Positions 19,177 through 28,032 of a DNA stretch of 64,000 bases are shown one piece after another. The stretch lies in the IMG/VR virus record IMGVR_UViG_3300046167_000825, positions 124,001 through 188,000 of that record. One strand, written 5' to 3'. The position numbers and the translations under genes are program-made. The stretch's first letter is position 1. Each line of letters starts with the position of its first letter. The notes beneath the pieces were generated by a model. The model saw only the letters and a program-made list of their open reading frames with translations. It did no database searches and had not been told where the DNA came from. Origin of the DNA: a virus.

Positions 19177-19580
19177 CAAACAAAACGCATTGGGTCAGCC
19201 TCATAGAGTTGTTGGATTCCCGTGAGGGGGAAGTGATTGAGGGGCTTTGTCATGTCCTCTTCACTGTAAGCGACATAGGATGTGAGTTTATCACTCTCGC
19301 ATTTCATTATGGATTGGATGGGTGCAATGAAGGGATTCTCCCAGTCGAAGTTTCTTTTAATGCTGTCGAAGGTCGTGCTTCTCCATCTCTCACACAGAGC
19401 CATTGGAGATCGGAACGCCCCATTGAAGAACATTGCCGATCCCCCTTTGGTTTCTATGGTATCCACACCTTTTTTTACATAGGCGGGCATCCCTCGCTTA
19501 TGACATGATAATAGTGTCATGAGGTCATTCACTTGAACGGGTTTCAAGTCTTTTTTGGTGTCTTCACAGAGTTTAATCAT
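19176..19580 (-). CDS. Protein of unknown function (134 aa)
   Basis: Starts at 19580, with GAGGAGG five to eight bases upstream. It has a short Cys-His segment (LLSCHKRGMPAYVKKG near residues 24-39) that could bind metal only if other ligands join. No family is recognised. It is divergent from the + strand gene at 19640. ATCCGTATAG lies between them, a class A-like -10 without a clear -35. Confidence 0.6.
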   Translation of the reverse strand: MIKLCEDTKKDLKPVQVNDLMTLLSCHKRGMPAYVKKGVDTIETKGGSAMFFNGAFRSPMALCERWRSTTFDSIKRNFDWENPFIAPIQSIMKCESDKLTSYVAYSEEDMTKPLNHFPLTGIQQLYEADPMRFV

Positions 19581-19639
19581 AGAGCCTCCTCGTTATCTCT
19601 TTGATAACTATACGGATAGTGAGAGGTAAGACGATCCCA

Positions 19640-19963
19640 ATGAAACTATCCATGAACATACTCAATGAAACACCCATTCGCCAACGGGGGTTAAGAACCC
19701 TCCGTGACGAAGTGAAGAAGAGGTTTCCCAATGTAATTCCAGAGGAAATCCTTCTGTTATTGATGGATCAACCCTCTATTTCCTTGATAGAGAAAATGGA
19801 TGACCTCATTGGGTATGTCGTCTTCAAAGAAAAGATTCTCATTGAGATCAACAAAGAACAACCACTAATCCTACATATCAATTACCACAAAGACCTATTG
19901 AACCTATCACAACCTCTCCAAGAAATATTGAAACAAAGGTTTGCGTTATTACTGGGAGGATAG
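19640..19963 (+). CDS. Small protein (107 aa), unknown
   Basis: I chose the ATG at 19640; an in-frame TTG at 19601 overlaps the presumed promoter region. The upstream GAGAGG is far from the start, so initiation looks weak and the exact start is uncertain. The protein is predicted alternating alpha/beta, rich in Leu and Ile, with no motif recognised. It is followed two bases later by the Nudix gene, so it is likely co-transcribed with it. Confidence 0.55.
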   Translation: MKLSMNILNETPIRQRGLRTLRDEVKKRFPNVIPEEILLLLMDQPSISLIEKMDDLIGYVVFKEKILIEINKEQPLILHINYHKDLLNLSQPLQEILKQRFALLLGG

Positions 19964-19965
19964 CA

Positions 19966-20343
19966 ATGGGTGCTGGCTGTATAATTATGAGGGACGACAA
20001 GATTCTTGTTCTCCAAAGAAAAGATGGGCGATTTGATTTACCGAAAGGACATCAAGAACCTACAGAAACTTTATTTGAATGTGCTCAACGAGAAACCTTC
20101 GAGGAATGTGGTCTGTGGTTTGAGTTCAACCAAGTTCAAGGATTGATTGAACATGAAGAACTCTCTTTGTATATTGTTAATTATACAACGGGGAAAGTCG
20201 CACTCAAGCCCAACCCCGAAACCAACGAACTAGAGCATGTTGATTACAAATGGATATCTCCATTTGTATTTGTTCTTCAATGCTTGCCCTATATGATTCC
20301 TCACATAAGAAAATATATCGGAGTGAAATATGCCTCTCATTAA
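19966..20343 (+). CDS. Nudix (MutT-like) hydrolase
   Basis: 125 aa, with GGAGG eight bases before ATG 19966. A complete Nudix box is present: G28, E34, then RETFEECGL (residues 42-50), fitting GX5EX7REUXEEXGU. The N-terminus MGAGCIIMRDDKILVLQR and the C-terminal YKWIS are typical of small Nudix enzymes of the Ap4A-hydrolase/MutT type. It would hydrolyse a nucleoside diphosphate linked to another group; the substrate cannot be told. The last 14 bases overlap the tail-fibre gene, which suggests coupled expression. Confidence 0.85.
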   Translation: MGAGCIIMRDDKILVLQRKDGRFDLPKGHQEPTETLFECAQRETFEECGLWFEFNQVQGLIEHEELSLYIVNYTTGKVALKPNPETNELEHVDYKWISPFVFVLQCLPYMIPHIRKYIGVKYASH

Positions 20344-23300
20344 GTCGACCCTCAAAATAGGGAACACCAGTGCTACGGGACACGACCACATCACAATCGA
20401 AGGTGAGTTCGTTGGGAATCTCGTGCCGAATACCACTAGCACTTACAATCTCGGTGAAGCATCTAAGGTGTGGAATAACTTGTATATTGCAAACATCCAC
20501 ACCAATATCCCCAACAAACAAGTGGTGTATAGCAATGGGGGTGTTCTAACTGGGGACACCAAGATGGTGTTCAACAGTGGCACAAACCGTCTGGCTGTTG
20601 GTTCATCGGGGAACTATGGCACTGTTTCGGCATATAGTGGTAGTAGCCAACCCTACTTAGACCGTGATGACCATGACGATTACCAACTCAATGCGATGGG
20701 TCACTCCACTATCGGATACAGTTCGGGGCTTTCTTTTGGAAATGCTTCTAGCGTAAGTGCCTCCATCATACAAAGAAACACGGGGAACTTCGGACAAGGA
20801 GATTTAATCTTCTACACGAAAGAGGACAACACCAGCCACACGGTAGACCCTCAACAACGAGTCATAATGAAATATGACGGGCGAGTTATCATTGGGGATT
20901 GGTATGGGGGAACAACCTCTGCGAAACTCTCGGTGGTGGAATCTACTCTCAACCCCCTCGATTCTTTGACCACTGTTTCTAATTATCATCTTGGATTATA
21001 CGGCAACGCAAATGTCGGTGGTGCAATGGGGCTTTCTTTTGGAACTGTCACTTTGGTTGGTTCGGCTATCGTCCATAAAAACACGGGTGTCAACAACGAA
21101 GGCGAACTAGCGTTTCACACCAATCATGCTGGAACTGTTTCTGAAAAAATGGTCATCAAGTCAGATGGCAAAATTGGGATTGGATTGAATGACCCCTCGA
21201 CAGATTTGGAAGTGGAGGGAACTATCGGAGTGAGTGGTCAATCACATGGGGGCGAACTAGAGTTTCGCCTCAATGGGAACAACGCCACCAACACTCAAGA
21301 ACTCGGAAGAATCCGTTTCGGAAATGACCTCGCCACACAAGGGAGTATCTACGGAGTGGCATCAGAGAACTGGGTGGCGAACTCGGCTCGTGGCACAAAT
21401 GTCGTCATCTCTGGAACAGCAACGGGGAGTACAAGCGAATCCCCGATAGCGATATTCGACCCCACAGAAACCTATTTCAATAGCCCCGTCAATGTCGGTT
21501 CTTCTGTCACTGCCCTAACATTCAATGGGAATGGTGCGAACCTCACGAACATTGCAAAAGGCTCACCCACCCAAATGCAATACAACGACAACGGTGTTCT
21601 GAACGGTGGGGTTGTCTATTACGAAAAAACAACGGGCAAAGTGATAATGGGTGTGTCCTCTGCTGGGTTCTCTTCCAAACTGCTTATCCATGACACCTCA
21701 CTCAACGCTTACACGAACCTCGCTTCAGTTTCAAGTTATCACTTACACATCTCTGGGAGCAACACAAACGGTCAAGCGATGGGTATCGGCTTCGGTAGAG
21801 ATCAGTACGGTGTCGGTGGGGCAGTCTTGTTTGAAGATACAGATTCAAACAACAAAGGGGATCTGGTTTTCCTCACAAAGTCCTCGACAAGTTCTGGTGT
21901 CGCACCCGTAGAGCGAGTTCGGATGCACGCTAATGGTATAGATGTCAAAGGGGCAACTAGCACTTTCGGTGGGTCGGTGGCTTTCCATAATGGAGTGAAT
22001 TACCCACAAGCGAACGCCACAATTGGGCTTGTCACTTTCGGTTCTCCCATAGGCGACAACGCTATGATCAGAGGGGGAGTCCCATCGAGTTGGAGTACGG
22101 CAAGCAGAGAAACTGACCTCAGTTTCTGGATCACGAAAAACGGACAGACCACATGGAGTGAAGTCGCTATTATGGATCAGAGTGGCTTGACCGTCAATGG
22201 TGATGTGGAAGCCGATTACTTTATCGGTGACGGTTCTCAACTCACGAACCTCCCTATCCCCTCTGCACAAGGAACGAGTAACGCTGTGCAGTACAATAAC
22301 GGTGGTGTCTTCGGTGGGTCAAATGTCTATTACTTCAACAATAACGGTGGGTTATCCATTGGATACAATGCACACACCATCGGTGGGGGTTTGACGGTTT
22401 TCAATAACACTCTAAACCCAGTGTCTTCTGCTGGTAACATGGCGAGTCACCATGTGAAGATTCTAGGTTCGACAACAACGGGACAAAGCACGAGTATTGG
22501 TATTGGTTCTGCCAACAACGTGGGTGTGTTTATTATGCAAGCGAACACAAACTCACAGAACCAATCAGAGTTGCTCATTGGTGTTAAAGACACAACGGTA
22601 CAAGGGGACGCACCAACCGCCTACCTACAAATCGGTAGTGGGATCAATAAGGCTAGGAAACCCCTTCAGATTACAGACACCTCTCTGATTGTCCATGCTA
22701 GTCCAAACAGTGACGAACACCACCTAACCCTTAAAGGCAGTAACTCAAATGGGGAAGGGTCAAGCATCGGCTTTGGGGCAACAAACAAAACGGCACAGAT
22801 TGCTACTGTCAACACCAACAGCAATGGTTACGGGGATCTACTCTTTCGTGTCAAGGAAAACACGACTATCGGTGGGTCATTGACCGAGTATCTAAGACTC
22901 GGAGGTCTACTAGCCCAGTTCAACAAAAGAGTTCAAGTGACGGATCTGTCTATCGATCCAGAAAACGCCTCTCATGGAGCACATCAATTAGAACTGAAGG
23001 GTGACCCCAACCGTTCTTCGGGAATCTCTCTTGGAACAAGCAATGGAGTGTCTTGGAGTATCACGGCAACTCCAGAGAACGCAACATCAAGAAGGGGTAC
23101 ACTCAAGTTCCGATATCCCAACTCAACATATAACAGTCACACCTCTTTCAACGGAACATCGGCTCTCTCTATTCGAGAAGATGGGCATGTGGGTATCCAC
23201 GAGGACAACCCTCCCAAAGATTTCAGTGTGACGGGTGACACACTGTTTAATAAGTCTGGTGGGGCTTACACCTATTGGCGAAACGACACCTCGTATCCAA

Positions 23301-24727
23301 TTGCGGGACAACCTATTGGCACTCTTAATTTCGGTACGGACATCGGTGAAAACCAAGCATACTTCGAAGTCACAACTCTTGGGAACTGGTCGTCCTCAAT
23401 AAAGGGAACACAACTAAAATGGTTCGCCACACCCTCCACCTCAAACACACCCCAAAACATCTATACATGGTACAACAAACACTATTTCTACGGGCTGACA
23501 GAGTTCGATAACACGATAATCGTCAATGGTGGTGCTTCTTTTGTAGGGAATTACACGGTTTCTGGATATAAGTTCACGGCTTCAAATAGCATGACCACCG
23601 AAGATTTAACCGTGAATGACGATGCGACCATATCGGGTGACCTCATGATGGGTTGGTCTTCCGATATCAATTGCAACCGATACTATTATAGGGGAACATT
23701 GACCTCAACACTAGAGAAGAAAATAGAGTTCTCAGATGCTTCAGTAGTGGTTTCCAACTCTGATTTCTATGTGTTGTCGGCAACGAACCAAAAAACTCTT
23801 TTCGTGGATGCTAGTCCGACATACGGTAGGGTTCTCATCGGAACAGTGAATGGAACTCCCGCGGGTGCGAACTTCCTCGCTGGGCAAGATGCTACGGGAT
23901 TGTATGTCGAGGGATACGGTATCGGAGGACATGACACAACGGCAGACACTGACGGTGGTTATCAAGCAACAGAATCTAGTGTGATGACCGTGTGCAACCG
24001 ATACCAAAGCAACACACAAGTGGTTATGGATGTTCTCGCTGGGTCTGGAGTCTACGATAACTCCACCATCAATAACCCCACCAATTACACGAACTGGACA
24101 ACCAGCAGCACCTCTTTCATAAGATTCTTGAACAAAAATAAGATAACCTCTAATGGGAGTCAATCAGCGGGTGTCCCCAAACGAGTAGGGCGTATCAGAG
24201 GAAACGGCAGTGGGGGTGTCGCTTTCACGACTTCCTTCACGGGTATGCACGCAACGGTCACCGAACTAAAAACCGAACACAAAGTCGGAATGATCATGGT
24301 CTCTACGGGGGAGATGTGGATCAAAGCAGAAAACAACATCGAAACATGTCTGCCAAGAACAGCACCGACAAGCACACCCAAAGACAAAAGAGTCTTCGGA
24401 GTTCTAGGCGAACTAGAACCAGAGTTCGAGGGATACTCGGCAAATACACCTCCCCGTGAGAACGAATCGCAAGTCCAAGTGTATTCCATTGGGGAAGGGG
24501 GTATTCTCGTGACCAATATAAACGGCAACATTGAGAACGGGGATTACATCTGTTCTTCCGAGATTCTAGGACACGGGATGCTACAAGATGATGACTTGCT
24601 TCATAGTTACACCGTAGCGAAATGCACTGAAACAATCAACTGGGATGACTCAGAACTGGAAACGATTGAACACAAAGGTCAGACATACAAAGCCTATATG
24701 ATGTCTTGCACTTACCACTGTGGATAA
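20330..24727 (+). CDS. Tail fibre/spike with repeats and conserved C-terminal domain
   Basis: 1465 aa, starting inside the end of the Nudix gene behind GGAG. After a short N-terminal part it contains at least five units of about 60-70 residues with the pattern S-L/I-N-P, then HHL/YHL, GS, G-I/S-GFG, and N-x-GDL-x-F. These units form the shaft. The C-terminus carries VFGVLG, SIGEGGILV, NIENGDYICSSE and LLHSYTVAK. That domain is common at the end of marine phage and algal-virus fibre proteins, where it resembles chaperone or auto-processing domains. I infer a host-receptor-binding fibre. The GC-rich hairpin after the stop may end the unit. Confidence 0.8.
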   Translation: MPLIKSTLKIGNTSATGHDHITIEGEFVGNLVPNTTSTYNLGEASKVWNNLYIANIHTNIPNKQVVYSNGGVLTGDTKMVFNSGTNRLAVGSSGNYGTVSAYSGSSQPYLDRDDHDDYQLNAMGHSTIGYSSGLSFGNASSVSASIIQRNTGNFGQGDLIFYTKEDNTSHTVDPQQRVIMKYDGRVIIGDWYGGTTSAKLSVVESTLNPLDSLTTVSNYHLGLYGNANVGGAMGLSFGTVTLVGSAIVHKNTGVNNEGELAFHTNHAGTVSEKMVIKSDGKIGIGLNDPSTDLEVEGTIGVSGQSHGGELEFRLNGNNATNTQELGRIRFGNDLATQGSIYGVASENWVANSARGTNVVISGTATGSTSESPIAIFDPTETYFNSPVNVGSSVTALTFNGNGANLTNIAKGSPTQMQYNDNGVLNGGVVYYEKTTGKVIMGVSSAGFSSKLLIHDTSLNAYTNLASVSSYHLHISGSNTNGQAMGIGFGRDQYGVGGAVLFEDTDSNNKGDLVFLTKSSTSSGVAPVERVRMHANGIDVKGATSTFGGSVAFHNGVNYPQANATIGLVTFGSPIGDNAMIRGGVPSSWSTASRETDLSFWITKNGQTTWSEVAIMDQSGLTVNGDVEADYFIGDGSQLTNLPIPSAQGTSNAVQYNNGGVFGGSNVYYFNNNGGLSIGYNAHTIGGGLTVFNNTLNPVSSAGNMASHHVKILGSTTTGQSTSIGIGSANNVGVFIMQANTNSQNQSELLIGVKDTTVQGDAPTAYLQIGSGINKARKPLQITDTSLIVHASPNSDEHHLTLKGSNSNGEGSSIGFGATNKTAQIATVNTNSNGYGDLLFRVKENTTIGGSLTEYLRLGGLLAQFNKRVQVTDLSIDPENASHGAHQLELKGDPNRSSGISLGTSNGVSWSITATPENATSRRGTLKFRYPNSTYNSHTSFNGTSALSIREDGHVGIHEDNPPKDFSVTGDTLFNKSGGAYTYWRNDTSYPIAGQPIGTLNFGTDIGENQAYFEVTTLGNWSSSIKGTQLKWFATPSTSNTPQNIYTWYNKHYFYGLTEFDNTIIVNGGASFVGNYTVSGYKFTASNSMTTEDLTVNDDATISGDLMMGWSSDINCNRYYYRGTLTSTLEKKIEFSDASVVVSNSDFYVLSATNQKTLFVDASPTYGRVLIGTVNGTPAGANFLAGQDATGLYVEGYGIGGHDTTADTDGGYQATESSVMTVCNRYQSNTQVVMDVLAGSGVYDNSTINNPTNYTNWTTSSTSFIRFLNKNKITSNGSQSAGVPKRVGRIRGNGSGGVAFTTSFTGMHATVTELKTEHKVGMIMVSTGEMWIKAENNIETCLPRTAPTSTPKDKRVFGVLGELEPEFEGYSANTPPRENESQVQVYSIGEGGILVTNINGNIENGDYICSSEILGHGMLQDDDLLHSYTVAKCTETINWDDSELETIEHKGQTYKAYMMSCTYHCG

Positions 24728-24760
24728 CATGTCAAGAATCTAGATATACCAGTCAGAAGA

Positions 24761-24784
24761 GCGAGAGGGGCATAAAGCCCCCCT
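24761..24784. other. GC-rich hairpin between convergent genes
   Basis: GAGGGGC and GCCCCCCTC can pair across a short AT loop. It has no run of T, so a terminator role is uncertain. It lies between the convergent ends of the tail-fibre and lipoprotein genes. Confidence 0.4.
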
Positions 24785-24798
24785 CAGCGACATGATAC

Positions 24799-25782
24799 CT
24801 ATTCACAAACGATATCACCCCACACGGTTTCAGTGTTCTCATTCACCAAAGCCACCGATAACTCACCCCGTTGGAATACTTTCAACTCGCCAGAGCCAGT
24901 GGGGATACCCTCTGTCAAACAATCAGAGAATGTGTTTCGGATCTGAACACATTGGATTCCCTCACTGTCCTCGTAGCACATCACCTCGTCATTGTTATCG
25001 AACTGAACCAAGCCATTGATACCCTCAATGAGAACTTTTTGGTTTTCGTTCTCCCAACACTCAATGAAATCTGCACCAGAACCACAGAAGACACCTTGAC
25101 CTCTCACTGTATCGAAAACACGATTACTCTCGTAGTTCATCCAATAACCCAACTGAAAGTCGTCATCGAAACAAGCAACTGACTTGTCGCTTGAACGAAT
25201 ACCACAGACCTCGTGGTTGTTCGCTGAAATCATATCGTACTCACCCTCAACGACAAACGAGCGATTCAAATCATCCCAACAATCGACTGAACCATCAAAG
25301 CCCAAGCCACATAACAACTTGCGACCATTCGATACTTGTGAGTACTCAGTCTCGTCAATGTGATTAGCAGTCTTGCCGTCAAAGGCAGAGCAGTCACCCT
25401 CTCCGACACACTCACACTCAATCTTACTCTCACCGTTCAAACCACATACGAAACGAGTTTCCTCAACTTCTACGGTTGGCAACTGGATAAAATCGGCATA
25501 CCAACCGTGTGCCTCAGAAATCGAACTCCAACCAAAGTCAGAAGCATAGAGGAACTCAGCAGAACCATCTATGTTCGCAACGACATAAGGGTCTTCAACA
25601 ACGACTTCTTCTTCAATGACGGGTTCTTCCGAACTGTCCTCAACTACCGTTTCTTCTTCCTCAGAAACATCAACAAAGGTTTCCGACTCTGTTAAGACAT
25701 CGTAATCCCCAGCCAAGTTCTCACCAAGCCCCTTGTCGATTAACCCGTACTCCATACACCCAATGATAGCAAATAACAACAT
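24799..25782 (-). CDS. Lipoprotein with acidic linker and RCC1-like repeats
   Basis: 327 aa; ATG at 25782 with GGAG six bases before it. The N-terminus is a short lipoprotein signal (LLFAIIGC, lipidated Cys9). Next is a Glu/Val-rich linker, then five units of about 35-40 residues built on V/L-CG-L, a short turn, and V/I-x-CW or x-C (VCGLNGESKIEC, LLCGLGFDGSVDCW, EVCGIRSSDKSVAC, VFCGSGADFIECW, VMCYEDSEGIQC). This resembles RCC1-like Cys-rich surface repeats common in Myxococcota-type bacteria. A class A promoter precedes it. I infer a surface protein made in the infected cell, possibly for superinfection exclusion. Confidence 0.75.
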   Translation of the reverse strand: MLLFAIIGCMEYGLIDKGLGENLAGDYDVLTESETFVDVSEEEETVVEDSSEEPVIEEEVVVEDPYVVANIDGSAEFLYASDFGWSSISEAHGWYADFIQLPTVEVEETRFVCGLNGESKIECECVGEGDCSAFDGKTANHIDETEYSQVSNGRKLLCGLGFDGSVDCWDDLNRSFVVEGEYDMISANNHEVCGIRSSDKSVACFDDDFQLGYWMNYESNRVFDTVRGQGVFCGSGADFIECWENENQKVLIEGINGLVQFDNNDEVMCYEDSEGIQCVQIRNTFSDCLTEGIPTGSGELKVFQRGELSVALVNENTETVWGDIVCE

Positions 25783-25824
25783 AATATACTCCGTTTTGTA
25801 AATGAAAAATAATTGCTTACATCT

Positions 25825-25857
25825 CTTATACGGGTCTAATCAAATACTACAACCGCA
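25825..25857 (-). promoter_or_regulatory. Class A promoter
   Basis: On the - strand: TGCGG upstream, -35 TTGTAG (25852-25847), 16 bp, CCCG, -10 TATAAG (25830-25825). It serves the RCC1-like lipoprotein gene. Confidence 0.85.
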
Positions 25858-25861
25858 ACAC

Positions 25862-26974
25862 TCAATACAACCCACACCCAAAACCAGTCTTCAATAAAGA
25901 CTCCGTCCACAAACGCTCCGAACCACGAGCGTTCTCACGAAGATTAAACCAACCACTGGGAACTAAATAATTACGACCATTCAAATCCAACACCAAATCC
26001 GATAAAGGATTGACACCAACATAAGAACCCAACCAAGTACGAATGTACTGAACCAATATCTGCTTGTACTCAACATCCTTATCGAAACCCTCCCTCTTCA
26101 AACGATTCGATAAAACCCAACCCCTCCAAATATCACCAGTGGGTGTCCGATAACCCAACTCATTGACGGAAGCAGATAAAGGCTGCCAACCCAACCAACC
26201 ACCCGAAAGCAATAGACCACGAACTGCACCAAACAAACCCTCCCAATACTCATAATAAGAATCAGTCATGTTCCTCCAACCCATGTCATCCAGAAGATCA
26301 CTCAGTTCACGAGAACGAACCAAACCCAAATGGGCATACACACTCTCCTTCGTCTCAAATGAACCCAAATCAAGACCAGACAAAAGAACACGGAAAGACT
26401 CAGTCTTCTCTGAAGAAATCACGAGAGGAGATACAAACGACCAATCCCAAGAAGGATTCTTGTCCTTTATATAGGTCATAGTCTGACGAGTGATCTCCTT
26501 ACCATTCTTTGAACGGAAATCAAGAGCCTTCATCTCAACAACAACAGCATTGAATGAAGTACTACGACAATCCTCCACAATAGAACGATAAAGAGCATGG
26601 GCTTCCTTATGCCACGAAGGAACAGTGACACGATGCTTCTTACGAACTCGCACACCCTTCGTCCTCTTACCAAAGACCCTACTCCATGTAGCACTCGACC
26701 AAGCCTTACCAGTCTTAGTATAGAAACCACGACCATTCAAATAAGAAAAGTTATACTGACCAACAGCACCCATCTCTGAAAGATAATATGAATCGTCATA
26801 ACGACTCACCAAAATACCAGACAAAATACCACGACTCAAATCACAACGAGAATCACGGTATGCCTCCGAAACAGTGTAGTAATAACCCATAAGAACCAAC
26901 GACCTAAAACTATACCTCTCATAAATCTCACCCTCTGTAAGACCACCCTCAATGTATGACCAATAGTGTTCCAT
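25862..26974 (-). CDS. Protein with degenerate recombinase-like DNA-binding repeats
   Basis: 370 aa. I chose ATG 26974 because AGGAGG lies five bases upstream. At least three segments repeat one theme: LNGRGFYTKTGKAWSSATW (about 80-98), MKALDFRSKNGKEITRQTM (about 146-164) and VNELGYRTPTGDIWRGWVL (about 274-292). LDLNGRNYLVPSGW further on is a weaker fourth. The theme resembles the LNxxGxxTxxGxxW segment of the Recombinase domain in large serine recombinases, but no resolvase catalytic domain is present. I infer a DNA-binding protein. It is transcribed away from the iteron-like locus at 27.2 kb, so it may bind those repeats. This is unproven. Confidence 0.6.
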   Translation of the reverse strand: MEHYWSYIEGGLTEGEIYERYSFRSLVLMGYYYTVSEAYRDSRCDLSRGILSGILVSRYDDSYYLSEMGAVGQYNFSYLNGRGFYTKTGKAWSSATWSRVFGKRTKGVRVRKKHRVTVPSWHKEAHALYRSIVEDCRSTSFNAVVVEMKALDFRSKNGKEITRQTMTYIKDKNPSWDWSFVSPLVISSEKTESFRVLLSGLDLGSFETKESVYAHLGLVRSRELSDLLDDMGWRNMTDSYYEYWEGLFGAVRGLLLSGGWLGWQPLSASVNELGYRTPTGDIWRGWVLSNRLKREGFDKDVEYKQILVQYIRTWLGSYVGVNPLSDLVLDLNGRNYLVPSGWFNLRENARGSERLWTESLLKTGFGCGLY

Positions 26975-27030
26975 AAACACCTCCTAAACAACTATACGGA
27001 AACACAATAGGGGAACGATCCCCCTTTGGA

Positions 27031-27053
27031 ATAAAAAGCCCCCCACGGGGGGG
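27031..27053 (-). terminator. Rho-independent terminator (- strand)
   Basis: CCCCCC and GGGGGG form a stem with a two-base loop, followed on the - strand by CTTTTTAT. It is well placed to end the three-gene operon 28032-27398. Confidence 0.65.
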
Positions 27054-27069
27054 AGAAACGCCCCCTTTT

Positions 27070-27107
27070 CCCACACTTACACGAAGATGTGATGTGGGCT
27101 TTATTTT
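27070..27107 (+). terminator. Orphan + strand terminator-like hairpin
   Basis: CCCACA and TGTGGG enclose an inner CAC/GTG pairing and are followed by CTTTATTTTT. No + strand gene lies within 2.3 kb upstream, so any transcript ending here is unannotated. Confidence 0.45.
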
Positions 27108-27179
27108 TAAGTCTTAAAAAACACCCCTAAACACGCATTGAAAAGCAAAAAGTGATTCCGTATGTCAAAAAAATCATTA

Positions 27180-27330
27180 TTTTGCAGAAATCTGGATATT
27201 TTTGCAGAGAAACTGACAAAATAATTGGGATAATGACAGATGTTGTCATTATCGTGTTTTTTTCTGCAACAGAAGTACATGATTTGGGAAAAAACTGCAA
27301 GAAAGTCTAAAAAGTTGCAGATTTGGTTTC
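27180..27330. repeat. Iteron-like locus 1 (TTGCAGA / TCTGCAA repeats)
   Basis: Five TGCA-centred repeats embedded in A/T runs lie at 27183, 27203, 27265, 27296 and 27316. Pairs are 20 bp apart. The last copy, AAAAAGTTGCAGATT, is shared exactly with locus 2 at 35850, and both are followed by an AAGAATCTA motif. The region has no open frame of interest. Candidate replication origin, partition site or operator array. Confidence 0.6.
27230..27252. repeat. Perfect inverted repeat within iteron locus 1
   Basis: ATAATGACA (27230-27238), a five-base spacer, then TGTCATTAT (27244-27252). The 9-bp arms are perfect. A dyad inside an iteron cluster is usual for an operator or initiator site. Confidence 0.7.
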
Positions 27331-27397
27331 AAGAATCTAAACTGCCTCCACAGAGGGTGAGCCTCCCGAAGTGGGAGGTTCGTCCCCAAGTTAAATG

Positions 27398-27598
27398 TCA
27401 TGTTTCCTTGAGTTCGTATGTTATTATTGTTTGTCCCTCTTTGAGGGTGGTCTTGCCCGTCACCGACAGTTCACTGAACTTCTTCTTTCCCAGTGTCTTT
27501 TTCAGATGTGGGACATCGACTTTGCGATGGGTGTTCTCGACCAACGGGAGTCGCCACCCGTTGGTGAGGGTTGTTTCTCTTGTTATTACTAGTGTCAT
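27398..27598 (-). CDS. Small protein, tandem paralogue A (66 aa)
   Basis: The start at 27598 is chosen because GAGGT, overlapping the upstream stop, lies four bases before it. The C-terminal half (LGKKKFSELSV-x-GKT, then ITYEL) is nearly identical to that of the gene directly upstream, so the two arose by tandem duplication. No known family is recognised; a short basic segment LKKTLGKKKF could contact nucleic acid. It is the last gene of a three-gene operon with a class A promoter. Confidence 0.65.
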   Translation of the reverse strand: MTLVITRETTLTNGWRLPLVENTHRKVDVPHLKKTLGKKKFSELSVTGKTTLKEGQTIITYELKET

Positions 27599-27605
27599 AA
27601 TCACC

Positions 27606-27794
27606 TCATTTCTCTATTAGTTCGTATGTTATTGTTATGTTCCCTTCTCCGACTTCCGTCTTCCCTAGCACGGAGAGTTCGCTGAACTTCTTCTTCCCTA
27701 GCATCCTTCTCAGATGGATGATGTGTTCTCTCGTCAGCGATCTGAGGTGTCTCTTCCAGACAGAGCCCGTGTCTGTTGTGATTTTCAGTTTCAT
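27606..27794 (-). CDS. Small protein, tandem paralogue B (62 aa)
   Basis: Start at 27794 behind GGAGG. Shares LGKKKFSELSV-x-GKT and ITYEL with the next gene downstream, while the N-terminal thirds differ. The spacing of 7 bases, with the downstream binding site overlapping this stop, implies coupled translation. Function unknown. Confidence 0.65.
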   Translation of the reverse strand: MKLKITTDTGSVWKRHLRSLTREHIIHLRRMLGKKKFSELSVLGKTEVGEGNITITYELIEK

Positions 27795-27804
27795 ATTGCC
27801 CTCC

Positions 27805-28032
27805 TTATTTCTTGACCTTTTGTATTTTGTAGACTCGCCAGCCTTTACCGCAATAGCGAGGCTTCCGTCTAGCGGCTTTGGCATCGGCACAGTAGAGGGC
27901 GTTCGGAGAGTTCGCTCTCCACTTGCCATTGGGTTGCCTTGTGTAGTGTTGCTGCACCCACTCCCACATCTTTGGGTCGATCTGATCCTCGTGGCATGTT
28001 TCCAGCCATTGATGATATTCTGTTCCTAGCAT
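27805..28032 (-). CDS. Small basic protein (75 aa), unknown
   Basis: Starts at 28032 behind GGAG. Rich in Trp, Lys and Arg, with two Cys (LYCADAKAARRKPRYCGKGW), which might form a metal site or a basic nucleic-acid-binding face. It is the first gene of the three-gene operon, with a class A promoter 30 bases upstream. No family recognised. Confidence 0.6.
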   Translation of the reverse strand: MLGTEYHQWLETCHEDQIDPKMWEWVQQHYTRQPNGKWRANSPNALYCADAKAARRKPRYCGKGWRVYKIQKVKK

